Shown here one piece after another: positions 1-11,407 of a stretch of DNA of 64,000 bases. The translations under genes and the position numbers were made by a program. Each line of letters starts with the position of its first letter. Position 1 is the stretch's first letter. Source of the DNA: Corythucha ciliata (Eukaryota > Arthropoda > Insecta > Hemiptera > Tingidae); NCBI GenBank assembly GCA_038030265.1, contig CM075941.1, positions 43,028,164 to 43,092,163 on the forward strand, in the 5' to 3' direction. The notes below the pieces were generated by a model, which was given only the letters and a program-made list of their open reading frames with translations, did not search any database and was not told the DNA's origin.

Positions 1-190
1 TCTTAAAATTTTGACAATTTCATCAGAAATATATTGACGTACAATTGACATTTTCCGTTTCTTTACAATTTTTACTTCAAATTGAGCATTTTTTCATGAA
101 ATTGGCAGTTTTTGCTTCGACAATTTCCACATGAAATTGGCAATTCCTCTTAAAAATGACATTGTCATCAAAAAAATTGTTAGTTGAAAC
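1..190. repeat. Family B short-period repeat (AATTGACAATTT type), left fragment
   Basis: Irregular copies of an AT-rich unit of about 20 bp built around AATTGACAATTT with TTTCCTC or TTTTCATG between. The same unit recurs at 700-1060, 12890-13345 and 36540-37960. Units are strongly diverged, so the array looks old. It stops just before the tRNA-like palindrome. No coding capacity is seen. Confidence 0.7.
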
Positions 191-215
191 GCATTAAGAA
201 TGGAAGAAGAAATGG

Positions 216-288
216 GCTCCCCGGCGGGATTTGAACCCGCAATCTCTGGTTTACCTGTCCAGCACGCTGACAATTGCGCCACGGAGAC
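216..288 (-). tRNA. tRNA-Thr(GGU)-like sequence, probably a degraded copy
   Basis: Read on the minus strand, this 73-nt sequence starts GTCTCCGTGG and has a D-arm (GCGC...GCGT), an anticodon arm, and a T-arm with GCGGG/CCCGC around TTCAAAT. The A box (TGGCGCAATTG) and B box (GGTTCAAATCC) are present. The anticodon position reads GGT, but the residue before it is A instead of the near-universal T33, and the last anticodon-stem pair is A-A. Base pair 1-72 is G-G. No CCA is encoded, as expected in eukaryotes. The A33 change suggests it is non-functional. It is the mirror copy of 511-583. Confidence 0.55.
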
Positions 289-510
289 GCCTTTGGGAGT
301 CGTACACCGAGGGATAAGCTAAGCCGAACCCCACCCACGTTCATTGTTTCTCGAAACTCTAGGCGTTTCTCCTTATCGAACTACATCTACGATATAATAA
401 CACCGGCGTGGTTTACCTTTGTCATAAGAGAGACGCCTAGAGTTTCGAGAAACAATGGACCTGGGTGGGGTTCGGCTTAGCTTATCCCTCGGAGTACGAC
501 TCCCAAAGGC

Positions 511-583
511 GTCTCCGTGGCGCAATTGGCAGCGAGCTGGACTGGTAATCCAGAGATTGCGGGTTCAAATCCCGCCGGGGAGC
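511..583 (+). tRNA. tRNA-Thr(GGU)-like sequence
   Basis: A 73-nt cloverleaf can be drawn: acceptor GTCTCCG with CGGGGAG, D-arm GCGC/GCG, anticodon stem CTGGA/TCCAG with loop CTGGTAA, and a perfect T-stem GCGGG/CCCGC. The loop puts GGT at positions 34-36 after a proper T33, which decodes ACC (Thr). Pair 1-72 is G-G, which is unusual. Threonine tRNAs in animals normally carry AGU rather than GGU in this box, so this may be a tRNA-derived repeat rather than a working gene. A and B box promoters are intact and a T-rich stretch follows the 3' end (586-591), as in a Pol III terminator. Confidence 0.6.
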
Positions 584-699
584 CCATTTTTTCTCGAAAC
601 TCGAATCGTGTTTGGCTATGCCCTTCCATCGTCGTCCGGAAAATATCACTTTCATTTAATTTACTTATATTGTATTTATTTTAAGAAAATAGTCAAATT

Positions 700-1400
700 T
701 ACAATTTTGTGATGTTATATTTAATTTTATGATTAATTAGTCAGTTCATTTTTGAGTTCACAAGGAAATTGCGACTTGCCAATTTTTATTTGCGATTAGC
801 CAATTTATTTGTAAATTTGTAGCAGAAACTGTTAAATTGATGAAAAAAATGTCAGCTGGATGTAGAAATTGTCAATTTCATGAGCAAATCGTTGCTATTT
901 AGCCCCCAAAGATTAGGAAATTGTAGCTTCAAGAGGAAGTCGCCAATTTTCCAGGGAATTGTCAATTTATGAGAAAATTGTCTGTTAAAATGAATAAATA
1001 AATTGTAAATTCCACGAGGAAATTGTAGGTTTTATAATATGATGTCGAAATTCCCAATGTCATTAGAAAATTGTCCCAAAAAACTGACTTGTCTCCAAAA
1101 CTTTAATTTTTGGTCCTCGAGCTTATTGATTTTGACCCGGGACTCGATCGGCAAATGTCCTTTCGGTAATAATTTTTATCACAGTAAAGGATTGACCACA
1201 CATGTTTCCATATTTTGTCTAGCATTGCCTAGAAACTGACCAACTGGAAATTGAAACGCATTGTCAAGTATTTGGCAACGTTTAACACATGTGTGGCCCT
1301 TCCTGGCGATTCACTTAACTTGGTTGGGCTTCAAATTTGAATTTTTAAGCGGAAATTGTCAATTTTATGATTCCGTTGTTAATTTTATTAGGATTAAGTC
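700..1400. repeat. Family B short-period repeat array, decayed
   Basis: Continues the AATTGACAATTT theme (GAAATTGTCAATTT, GAGGAAATTG), here mostly as the reverse complement of the left-edge orientation. Units of about 20 bp are clear at 780-1030 and scattered to 1400. No gene is visible. Region 1400-1540 is unremarkable AT-rich sequence with GTGTGAGACGA repeats. Confidence 0.6.
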
Positions 1401-1539
1401 GAGCTGAGCTATGCGTTTGTTTTGTGAGGACTGCAACTGGGCAGTTGACTACTTGGCCTGTGTGAGTTCGATGAATGTGAGACGACTGTGACTGTGTGAG
1501 ACGATTTACTATTTGTCTCGACGATGAAAGAGTTCATTT

Positions 1540-4525
1540 TTGGGGAAAAAGTTTGGGGGGGGGGACGAAATTACCGTAGTTTACCGTTTCAGGAGACCAA
1601 CATTTAAAGTTTATCTCTTAAAAAGTAACTTTTTGGTGGTGGTGGTGGTGGGGGGGGGAATCAGTTTTTGAGCAGAAAATTCAGAATAGAAGTCTACAAA
1701 CGACAGTTTTCCAGCGACAGTTGATTTTGTTTCCGACGGATAGTGACCGTTCTGTGCAAACAAAGCGTCTGAGTGATGTGATGACCTTAAATTGCGATTT
1801 CCAGTTCCAGATCCCGCGGTGCATCTGACTTTTTCCCCAATGAAGCGCTGTACAACACCCCTCCCCCTAGATCAAGGCCTGGATACGCTCCTCGATGGGG
1901 TCCAGATGTGGCCGTACTGTGTGTGTGAAGGGTGGGGCAGGGTGTGGGGGTAGAGCTGTGTGACACGGACTCACGTGGGCCTCACTGGCCCAGTGGGACG
2001 ACCTCGCTTGATAGGACGAAAACGTGAACCAGTCATTTTTAGGCCACGAATGCGTTTTGGCCAAGTCCGATCAATAATTCGATAATGAGCGTTCTCGGGG
2101 AAAAATTATCCTTTTCCCCTACAGGGCCCTTTTGCCCTTAAACACTGTATACAGAGCTCAAAGGCATATTTATTTAACTTAGAACTCAAAACCATTAATC
2201 TCCTACTTTTCCCCCCTTTAGAACCACCTTCACACCAAACTTCCCCCCCCCCCGGTCTTCATCACTACCCACCCACGTTAATAACTCGATACGTTTGCCA
2301 CTTTAGCGCTTTTACTATCCTCCAACTCTCCCACTACTGTATGGGGAGCTTAAGGAAACGAAAAAATGTTTCAAGTTTCCTTAATTTATGACATGTGGGG
2401 AAGACAAAAGGTGACAAGTTTTAAGGGAGGCTTTACGTCGTGTTCTGGTGGGAATCAATCTTGACCCCCGCACAACCCCCCCCCCCATGCACCCCACTCA
2501 AGCCCTCGCTGGAAGGGCTTCCTCAACTTTGGAAAATTAACAGCGACATGTGTCAAATTCGAGTCTCCCTTCCATTTGGAATAAATTAAAAAAACATTCC
2601 AGCGATGATGGAGGGGGGGGGTTTCCTTCTTTCGTGGTGGGCTGGGCTTAAAATTAGAACGGAAAGGAAATAGTTAATTAAAACGGATAATTCCTCCCAC
2701 TTTTTTATTTTTTTTTTTTTTTGTGTTGCGGAAATTCAAAATGGTTGCTTTTTGAGCGAAGAGAAATTCCGCGTACCCTCCATTTTATTGTTCTTTGTTT
2801 GTAAGGAACGTTTTTGTTGCATTTATAGTGCCGAGGGGGGCTAGCGTGAGCAAGAAAATTACATCATTTTTTGTTCAATTAAAGCATGGAAATGATCGAG
2901 AAGAGTTGGTGGGCAAGGGGCGAGGGAGATGCGCTCCATAGTGAGACAGATCCCCACCACCCCACCCCATCAACACAATACCCACCGCCAGATATTTGCA
3001 TAATGTCCACAAGTAGCTTCTCAAGATGGGTATCGAATTCTTTTGAAATGATGGAAGGGTTATTGTGTGGTGCAGGAGCAGTGGTGTGTGTGTGGGGGGG
3101 GGGGGAGACACATCACAGGTAGCCCCCCCTCGGGGCGTACCTGTCCCCTCAGTTCCCCTAATTATACCCAACAAATACATTCGAATAATGGAGCTTGTAT
3201 AATTTTTAATTTGCATATAACTACGGGGTGTAGTGAGTAATTAGGGATGCTTTCGAAGATAATGCTACGGTTTGAGGACAATCTTTGAACGAGGGGAGGT
3301 GGGGGAGAGGCTCATGTTTACGGGGAGAAGCAAAGCTATAAGGGAATAATAGAGAAGCGATAAAAACCACTTTTTTCGAGCTTTTATACGTCGGTAGCTC
3401 ATTTTTTCTTAAAATATAATCCGCTGATGTATAATTTAAGCCCATGCACGAGATTATGTTACCTCAAGACATTTTTTTTTTATTCAACTCTTCATGAAAA
3501 AGCATAAATTATTAGCAGTCGAACAAGTAAAAAAGAAACAAGTTGCAAGCCCCTCGATAAGACCGTCCACAGTCAATAATCGTGCACTTCCTTGCAGTTC
3601 CACGCCGCCGCTGGCACAGTAAAGTTATTTCTTGGGTTGTTGGTGGGGGTGGGTCAAAATCAAAGCTGTCATAACCCCGGTATAAAGTGAGATAAAAATC
3701 GTGAAAAATTATCAAAAAGACGCTCTCCGCCGATTAAAGTCGGGAGGAGAAAAAAAAATCCCGGGAATTCCTCGACAAATAAACTCGTAAAATAACGCGT
3801 CTCACCCCTTCCACCTGTCCACGATCTCTGGAAACAACGATCGTGGGAACTCTTGTAGCGGCAATGTTGACTTGTGAGCTGCTTGTATTTCAAAGTATTT
3901 TCGGATTTTCGTTGAATGGTTGATGGTAAGGAGTGGTTGGGGGTGGGGAGTCGAATTTCTGTCCAGATTACCGCTAGACAGTGTCTTGGGAACTCGGAAA
4001 GACGTCAAACGGGAATCAATGAGGAGGAGAAGAAGAAGATGACTTGGAAAAATGTTGAAAAGACAAGATTAGGGAATGCCTGGAATAATGCTGTAATTAT
4101 ACCGATATTTTTATTTATAACAATTTAATTATTTAATAGTTAATTCACTCAGTCGTTTCCAGAATGTCTTTTTATGCCCTTAGCCGACTTCTCATGCCCC
4201 CTCACCGCAAAGTTCTGCTATTTCCCTGGGTGGTTAGGAGGGGGAGTTGCTAAATTACTCACCTTATTGTCCTCGAGTTGTCTCTGCTCCTGCTCCAGAG
4301 ATGGGGATATTCGTCAGGAGCTTGCCCCGCCCTGCTCTCCATCATTCCACGCCTTTCTGCCTCTTTCCTCGACTTGTCTATGCACCGTGAGTGAATTAGA
4401 AGGGGGAAGGGGTGCTTTTATTTCGTTAATTGTTGTTTACATAATGTTGCCTTCTAGACTCGACATTTTTAGAGTACGAAATTCAATTATTTGTTGGAAA
4501 TGTCCTGGCCAAGTTGTCCTGGGGG
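1540..4525. other. G/C-homopolymer-rich unique-looking block, no gene seen
   Basis: About 3 kb without family A-D repeats and without a recognisable coding sequence. It carries runs of eight or more G or C near 1555, 1650, 2245, 2477, 2614 and 3095, mixed with T- and A-runs, and purine/pyrimidine-biased stretches. ORFs here are short, overlap on both strands and show no domain. It could be intron or intergenic DNA. Confidence 0.5.
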
Positions 4526-4529
4526 TTTC

Positions 4530-6215
4530 GTCACAGTACCGCCGGGTCCTGTTGAAGTGAAGTGCCACAGTATAAGGCCGGTTGAGAGGAGTGGAGCGAT
4601 GAGATTCGGTTCGATTTTAAACGGGGTCGCAGCTCCCCGTCATAATTAGGAGGCTTATTAAAATTTGTCGATAATTCTTGAATTAATTTTGAGTTGCAAG
4701 GCGAAATGTTGCGTGGAAGCTTCTATAGGGAAGGCTGAGGCTACGAACAGGCCGAAAAGAAACAGTGGAGAGTGGATACCGACCATCCTTGCGCTGTGTG
4801 GGCGCGCCCAAGTGGGTCTCGCAGATGCCTCGGGCCGGGTCAGGGCCGAACGGTTGGCAGCTGGCTTTCTAAAGGGTAGGAGGGACGGACCATTTGGTAT
4901 GCATCGCAGAATTTCGCCCTCGATGAAATTTCGCCGAAATTCCGTCTTGAATGAGGAGTTTTTCATAATTTTTTGCGTCACTGTGACGTTCCGCGAGGCT
5001 TCTTCCATCACAATGTTGGCGTATCACGTAAATGTTGACCTTTGCTTGGTGTTTCACATAAATTTTGCCCTTGACGCAGCGTTTTCCGTAAATTTTGCCC
5101 TGAATATATGGCGTTTCATGACGTGAATTTTCCCTCCAATGCGGTTATTCATGTTAATTTCGCACTAAATGTGACTTTTTGCGCAAAAAATTGTATTTCG
5201 CGTGGAGTTTTCCCCGAATGTGCCGATTTACGTTAATTTTGCGCCAAAATTCTCACTGAATGTGGCGTTACTCGTAAATTGCCGCCATAAATGCGTTCGA
5301 AGATAATTTTTTTCCTCCGTGTTGCGTTTTGCGAATGTTTTGCCCTGCAAGTTGATATTTCCCTTGGTTTGGCGTGTCTTGAGGGTTTTTTCTTCATCTG
5401 GCATTTCTTCGTGCTTGGAGTAAATTTTTCCCAAGATGTGCCATTTTACCTTGGATTTTGTGGCGTATCACGAAGTGAATTTTCTTCCAAATGGGAAGAT
5501 TCGCGTGAATTTCGCACTGCTTGAAACATTTTACCTAAAATGTGGAGTTTCGCGTGGATTTTGCCTCAAATGCAGCGTTTCTAGTAACGTCTGCCTTGAA
5601 GATGAGGCGTTTCGCGTAAATCTTATCTTTGACCTGGCGATTTACGTGAATTTTTCTTCGAGTGTGGCGTTTCACGCGAATTTTGCACTGAACGTGACAT
5701 TTTTCGCCAATTGTGCAGCCTATAATGTACAGTTGCACGTGCGATTTTACCATTGTCGGGGCGTTTCTTCCTAATTTTTTCTGAATTGTGCGGCATTCAT
5801 CGTTTTTGCAATGTGGCTTCCCCCTTCCCCTCCTATAAATAGCTAATAGTTTTCCATAAAGGTTGTCTTCACTGTTGGATGTCGCACCAATGGATGTTCC
5901 CCCTCGGGAACATGTTATTCCGTTCCCCCCCGGGATGTGTTATTCCGTTCCCCGCGGATTTTGCCTCGAACTCTGCAATTCACGAAGCTGACAATTTCGA
6001 TTTTCACTGCTGCCAAACGTTCCGGCGTACCCAGAACAGTCCCAGTTTGTCCAGTTACGTCCGCGCACGTGAACCTGACCCGACCCGTAAAGCATAAAAC
6101 CGCGAAAACGGCCCTATTCGTTCATTTAGCCGTAATGTTCGTTTGTTTAGCCCCTCAAGCCGATGCCATCTAGATAATGCCGCTAAACAAACGATTTTGT
6201 TAATGAGTCAGTTAG
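4530..6215 (+). repeat. 1.7-kb dispersed repeat, copy 1
   Basis: The whole segment is repeated in reverse orientation at 13970-15600. Shared landmarks in order are a GGCCGGTTGAGAGGAGTGGA-like start, AATTAATTTTGAGTTGCAA, a family D minisatellite core, an AATTCACGAAGCTGACAATT block, ACGTGAACCTGACCCGACCC, AAAACCGCGAAAACGGCCCT and a closing AACAAACGATTT. Similarity stops near 4530 and 6215. No terminal inverted repeats, transposase or reverse transcriptase motifs are seen, so the class is unknown. Reading frames in it (for example 4665-5126) arise from the minisatellite and are not convincing genes. Confidence 0.8.
5030..5770 (+). repeat. Family D minisatellite inside the 1.7-kb repeat
   Basis: About twenty diverged units of roughly 33-35 bp, each close to GTGGCGTTTCACGTGAATTT followed by TGCCCTGAAT. 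Similar units lie on the same strand at 13390-13690 and on the opposite strand at 14400-15170. Chance ORFs with repeated Phe, Asn and Val residues run through it. These are by-products of the repeat. Confidence 0.75.
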
Positions 6216-6269
6216 CCTGAACTTTAAATTTTAAATCCTAAAACTTTAAATCCGCGAATTCCTCGATTT

Positions 6270-7635
6270 TTCACAATTTCAGAAGTGAAATAGCGTTTCC
6301 TGCTAATTTTGCGGCAAATTAGTATCTATTCCCCTTTTGATATTCGACTGAGCCCACGAAAACGCTATTCTGATGGCTCGAATTGAAAAAATTCGCGACT
6401 CCTGGGGGTAAATTCGCGGCTAAAAATAGAATAAAATACGCTGATTCCCAAGTTTCTTCAGGTCCGTAAGTAGATAAAATTGAGAATGCGCTCTAATGTT
6501 GGGGAAAGTAGGCGACAGTTTGGAAAAAGCGCTAAAATATTCGTGGCTAAAACTGTGGAAAAGTGCTCATTCGTGGTTTCTCAACTAAACTTTCAGACCA
6601 TAATATAGAAAAAAATCGCTGATTCACATTTTACGGAGGCAATTTTACGCCTTAATTGTACAAAAAACTGCTAAAATGCTGTTTTTGAGCCAAGCCCGAG
6701 GCTAAAATTAGGAAAATACGCTATAACAAGGCTGTGAAATTGGGAAAACACCAATCAGTAGCTTCTGAAGAATATTTTGAGGCTAAAACTGAGAAAAAGT
6801 GCTAATGCATAACAACATTTGAAAAATAAAAAATTGCCAATACGGGGCTGAAGTGTAAGAAAGAAACGCTAATTTACGGCTAATATTGAGAAAATCAGTA
6901 ATTACCGCGGCTAAAATTAAGTGAAACCCTAAATTTCAGCTGAAATTGAGAAAAAGTGTCAATTCACTGCTAAAAATTTAGGAAATACACGCCAATTTGT
7001 GGCGGAAATAGGGAAAAATCTCCAACTGATGGGATAAAAACGCTAATAACTACGATGATATTCAATTTAAATTGAGAAAAAAGCACAAATTCGCTGATAA
7101 AATGTAAAAATATAGTTAAGCAGCTAAAATTAAGAAAAAATGCTAATTCGCTGCTGAAATTTATGAAAATCGCTGGTAATTCGCAAATAAAGTGTAGTAT
7201 ATTAAATTCGTGGCTAAAATTTTGAAAAAATCCAATTTGCGTCTAATATTCGAAGTACGCCAATTCGAGGATTCTGAAGGCAATCATTTATTGAGGCAAA
7301 AATTACGAAAAAGCGTAAATTCATGGCTATCGGTTTAAAAAAAACAACAAATAAACGGCAATTCACTGGCATAACTGAGGAAAAACGCTAACCCATTGCT
7401 AAAAGTGAAAAGAAATTGTTAATGCGGGGCTAAATTGTTTGGAAAACCTGCAAATTTGCGGCTAATTCTGGAAAACTATTAGTTTAACACGGAAAAATTT
7501 AGAAAAACGCTTCTTTGTTAGCTCAAATTAAGAAAACGTGCTAATTCGTTGCCGAAACTTGAAAAAAAACCGCTGATTCATAGGATAAACACTCTACTCT
7601 GCTGCTAAAAGTGAGAAAAAGCGCTAATCGCGGTT
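6270..7635 (-). repeat. Family A ~30-bp repeat array, reverse orientation
   Basis: Dozens of diverged units resembling GCTAATTCGCGGCTAAAATT followed by GAGAAAAAC. At intervals a longer variant containing TTCTGAAGGCAA interrupts (near 6763 and 7269). No ORF of interest. The array orientation flips at about 7640. Confidence 0.75.
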
Positions 7636-7639
7636 TTTA

Positions 7640-8180
7640 TCACTTTTACCTGCACGTATCATAGATTTTATTTAATTCTTGCCGCGCATAAACGCTTGTG
7701 TAAATTTTAGCCACGAACTATTCCTCAATTTTAAACGAAAATTACCGTTTTTACTCAATTTTAGCCGTGTATTTGCCGATTTCGTCATATTGACCCATGA
7801 ATTAGCGTTTTTCTCTATATCATACCTAGGCATTAGCGCTTCTTCTCAAGTTTAACTGCGCGATTAAGCGCTTTAACTCAATGTGATCCGGGAGCTAAGT
7901 GATTTTTCTCAGTTTCATCCACGTATTTGCGGGTTTGCTCAAATAGATACGCGTGAATTAGAATTTTTTTCTTCAATTTTAGTCACGATTCAGAGCTTTA
8001 TCTCAATTTTTGTCAAGAATTACCGGGTTTTCTCAATTTATTAGCGAAATTGCCCCGAGAAACTATGAGTTGAGTGTTTTATCAATATTAGCTGCTCGTC
8101 CCTGAGCGATTATTCGCTGCTTTTCACAATTTCAGAGCCGCGACTTCGCTCTTTTTCTCAATTATGGCCGTGAATTGGAG
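7640..8180 (+). repeat. Family A ~30-bp repeat array, forward orientation
   Basis: The same unit as 6270-7635 but reverse complemented (TTTCTCAATTTTAGCCGCG then AATTAGCG), so the two arrays are arranged head to head around about 7640. Units are degenerate. The following 8190-8480 is single-copy sequence in which I see no gene. Confidence 0.7.
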
Positions 8181-8492
8181 ATTTCAGTCCGGCTTGTTAG
8201 CCGTTTTCAAGCAGCCCAAAGGTGTGTGTTTGCCCACAGATAGCTCTGTTGTGAGCCCCTGACCCACGGAAAATGTCTGGCGGCCTCAGAAGTGTCATTT
8301 CCTAGACCATAAAAAAACGTCCTGCGCAGGTGCCAGACACGATCAATTTACCCGGATTTTTCATACTGTGGGCTTCCGGACTAGAACTCATATAAAAAAT
8401 CTCGAGATTTGCGGTTTCTTCCATTTCGCCAGTCTAATTTGGGCGTTCTTTCCAAAACCATCGAGAGGTTAAGTGAAGGATTTTGAGGGTCA

Positions 8493-8518
8493 TTTTTTTT
8501 TTTTTTTTTTTTTTTTTT
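8493..8518. repeat. Poly(T) tract (26 T)
   Basis: An uninterrupted run of 26 T. On the minus strand it would be a poly(A), so it could mark the end of a retroposed sequence lying to its right, but no matching element body was recognised. Confidence 0.9.
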
Positions 8519-8599
8519 GAGCGCTCAAAATGGAATGTTTGGACTGTGCTTGTTGGTTTTGGACTTTTTTTTTCTGGATTCCACAGCGTAAGCCTATTG

Positions 8600-11400
8600 A
8601 GGTTTCTTGAGATTTGGAGCCCTCAGTCGAGATCCAGTAAGCCCCACGTAGTTCCAGTTGAATAAACCACCCTAATTGATCCCCCCTCCCCCTTAACAAC
8701 ACCCACAGGGCAAAAAGGTAGATTGAGCCCCCCCCCCTCCTCCAAGGTACAAACCGAATTGCTTGGATTGCTCGACTGGAATCCTCGCTTTTCGTATAAA
8801 GAAAAGCGCGTATTTATTGTTCCGTCGTTCGAAAACAAAAGCGATGTAATTCCCGCGTGGCCCGTCATTCCATAATTTCCGTCCAGGTTGAGGTGATGGC
8901 AAGGGGAGGGGTACGGGGTGAGACAGGAAAACGACCCGCCCGCCTCGCCACTGTACCGCACACTCTACAACAACGCTTTCGGAGAAAAGAGTAAAGGTAG
9001 CGTAGTGCGATACATTATCGCTACTTTGGAATGTAATTTACTAGAAATTGTGCGCTGCGGAGAAGTTAAATGGGGTTGGGCTAGGGGTTTAGAGGAGGGG
9101 TAGGATATATACTTGAAATGTAATGACTCGCACAGGCAGGAAAAGGTGTTTTGAACGTTTTAATTGCTTTCATTCCTTATTTTCTGTTAACAAAAGGAAG
9201 AAAAGCGTATTGTCAAGCGAAATGTGGCTGGGTGGGTGGGTGGGAGGTGAGGGAAAAATGTTAGTTTCTCTCCTTTCTCTCGTTTCCCAGGAAATATACG
9301 AGTTTTCTACAAAGCTCGGAGAGGCCTCCTAATATAACAAGTGACAACTTTTATATTGCCGAGGAAAAAATAGTCTGTGGAGAAAAGGTGCTATTTTTCG
9401 ACCTCCTCCACACTGCTGCCTAACCATTTCTCAGCAATCCTAGACAGTTAAAAGTGATGATAGTCGCCCGGGGTTAAGAAAGGGTGGAAGCATTCATCAA
9501 ATAAAAGTAAAAGCGGAACACCCCCACCCGTCACACCCGTCATGAAGCACAGCCGTTGACACATTTCAGTTTAGCCTTTCGACAAAAATCACCGCGTTAT
9601 TATTGGTCGAAATGGAGAACCACTCGAATGACTTTTGAAAAAGGATTCAAAGGGGCGTGCTGAAAAATGTTTCCGACATCGTTCGGTGAGAGAGGCGGGG
9701 GAGGGGGTGTGTGGCAAAGACGTGGAAATGCGTCAAAATTTTTTCCTCGAAATAAACCAACGTGTTGAGGAAGTGGAAGATAAGAGACACACGTACAAAA
9801 AAGAGGCCGTTATTATACTCGGAGAGTGCAACACCTGATCGACTGTGATACTTCACGTTCGTGACACATCAACCCTGGGATTTGGGATTTATTTCTTCGC
9901 AGCACAAGCGTTTGTTGGAGAGGGGGCTTGGGGGGGGGGTTAAGATGGATTTATTTACTTTTAAAGCGTAAGGCGATGGAAACACACTACACAGTTTCAA
10001 TTTGCCCTGGGATTTCCACCGGGTGACATTGCTCGTCCCCCTCCCCTCTCACCAACACCACGGCACCATCTCGTTGGCGACAACTTTTTAAAACTTCGGA
10101 TAAAAACTTTTTTAAGTAGTCCCCCCTGACAATATAAAGAGTTTTTATTGCTCCCCCCCCCCCGAAACAAGGGAGAAGGGGGATAGAAAATTCAGTTGTT
10201 CTTTGAGTGAGCGTTATAAGATGCAACAGGGCCGGTATACAGAATTAACGAAAAAAGTGAAAAAGGTTAAATAAAATAATGCCTTGACACTTTGTGCCGT
10301 TATCGAAGTTTAAAGCTTATTAAAATTCATTGCTTCAAGTTTCTCTCGGGGGCAGGTGAGGCGCAGTGGTGGGGTGAGGTCGTTTTATTGTTCTATAACA
10401 AGTTTATTATGTACTTCTACGACCCCGCAGAGTTTGAAATTTTACTACCGAATCGTACCTTGACATCATTATTAAGTTTGAAATACTTAAAAGGTCGGCA
10501 AATCGAACTTGTATTTATTGCAAAAACAAAAGGGAGGGGGGGCGTGGTAATAAATTGGTTCGCGAGGGGTCGTAATTTATGAACGTTAACAGTGGATAGG
10601 GACCGTTGTATGTACGAGACTCGTAAAAAAAGAGTGTTTCCTTTTTTTTTTTTTTTTGACCTCGCTGATAGGCTTCTAGAGCGTCAATAAAAACCTTTTT
10701 TTGATCAAGTCAGAAGTTGATTTTCACCGGCGGGTTCGCTATATTTTCAGGGCAAACCGTCTCCTTTTATTGCAACTTGAGCATATGGACCGGAAAACGT
10801 TAAAATTTGATTATCTGATTTCTATGGTATAGTTTACCCTCAAAAATACCCCCACCCCTCCACCGGTGACCGTTAATCCCTTCGATGGGCTCACCGAAAA
10901 TCTCCTAGTGACCCCCTCTCCCCCGTCAACTCTAAGCACTGATGGAGGGGATGCGTCTTTTCAAGATTTTCGACTCTTAAATGAGATGAATAGGAATAAT
11001 TAATTATTAATCATTTTCGGGAGTTTATCTTATTGTCACCTTGTTCCATCCCTCATTAACCCCTTCCATTCTCTTAATGAAAAACCTGTAAACGTTGTTA
11101 CATATTAAAGCTCCCCAAGCTTCACGCAACGTTCATTCCCATCCGTTAATGGATGGAAGGGAAGTTGGAGGGGGGATAAGCCTTCCGTTGTCTGTTATAA
11201 AAGCGAAAGGATTTGGGGCATCACTAATTCAGGCCCTCGCGTAAAAGCACGAGGAAAACGGAACGGCACAAGACAATGTCCTGAGTGTTTGTTGTTGCTG
11301 GCAGATGAGGTGTGTGTGGTGGTGGTTGGGGGAGGGGGCTTTGAAAACGCTTCATTCTTCTAGGAATGCTATCTGCCCTGATCCATATGCACTGATTGCG
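8600..11400. other. G/C-homopolymer-rich unique-looking block, no gene seen
   Basis: A 2.8-kb stretch free of array repeats, with G or C runs of about 8-11 near 8729, 9930 and 10147 and many GGGAGGGG or CCCCTCCC tracts. No protein family signature, tRNA or element termini were found. Same character as 1540-4525. Confidence 0.5.
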
Positions 11401-11407
11401 TATCGAG

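Larger units (their letters stand above)
214..585. repeat. Large palindrome with head-to-head tRNA-like arms
   Basis: Positions 214-376 and 424-585 are inverted copies of about 163 bp separated by a 47-bp spacer (377-423). Each arm contains a complete tRNA-like sequence and about 85 bp of its 5' flank. The flank includes GGATAAGCTAAGCCGAACCC and GTTTCTCGAAACTCTAGGCG. The arms differ at only a handful of positions, far fewer than the surrounding repeats, so the inversion is recent or maintained by gene conversion. Similarity fades within about 10 bp beyond the tRNA 3' ends. Confidence 0.9.

Noticed and set aside
4665..5126. 153-codon frame in the 1.7-kb repeat
   Set aside because: The second copy (15182-15451, minus) is shorter and frame-shifted relative to it, and no domain is recognisable. 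More likely non-coding.
5436..5774. 112-codon frame with repeated Phe-Ala/Val-Asn motifs, resembling a repeat protein
   Set aside because: Arises from the family D minisatellite; the opposite strand has equally long frames and the inverted copy at 14400-15170 does not preserve it.
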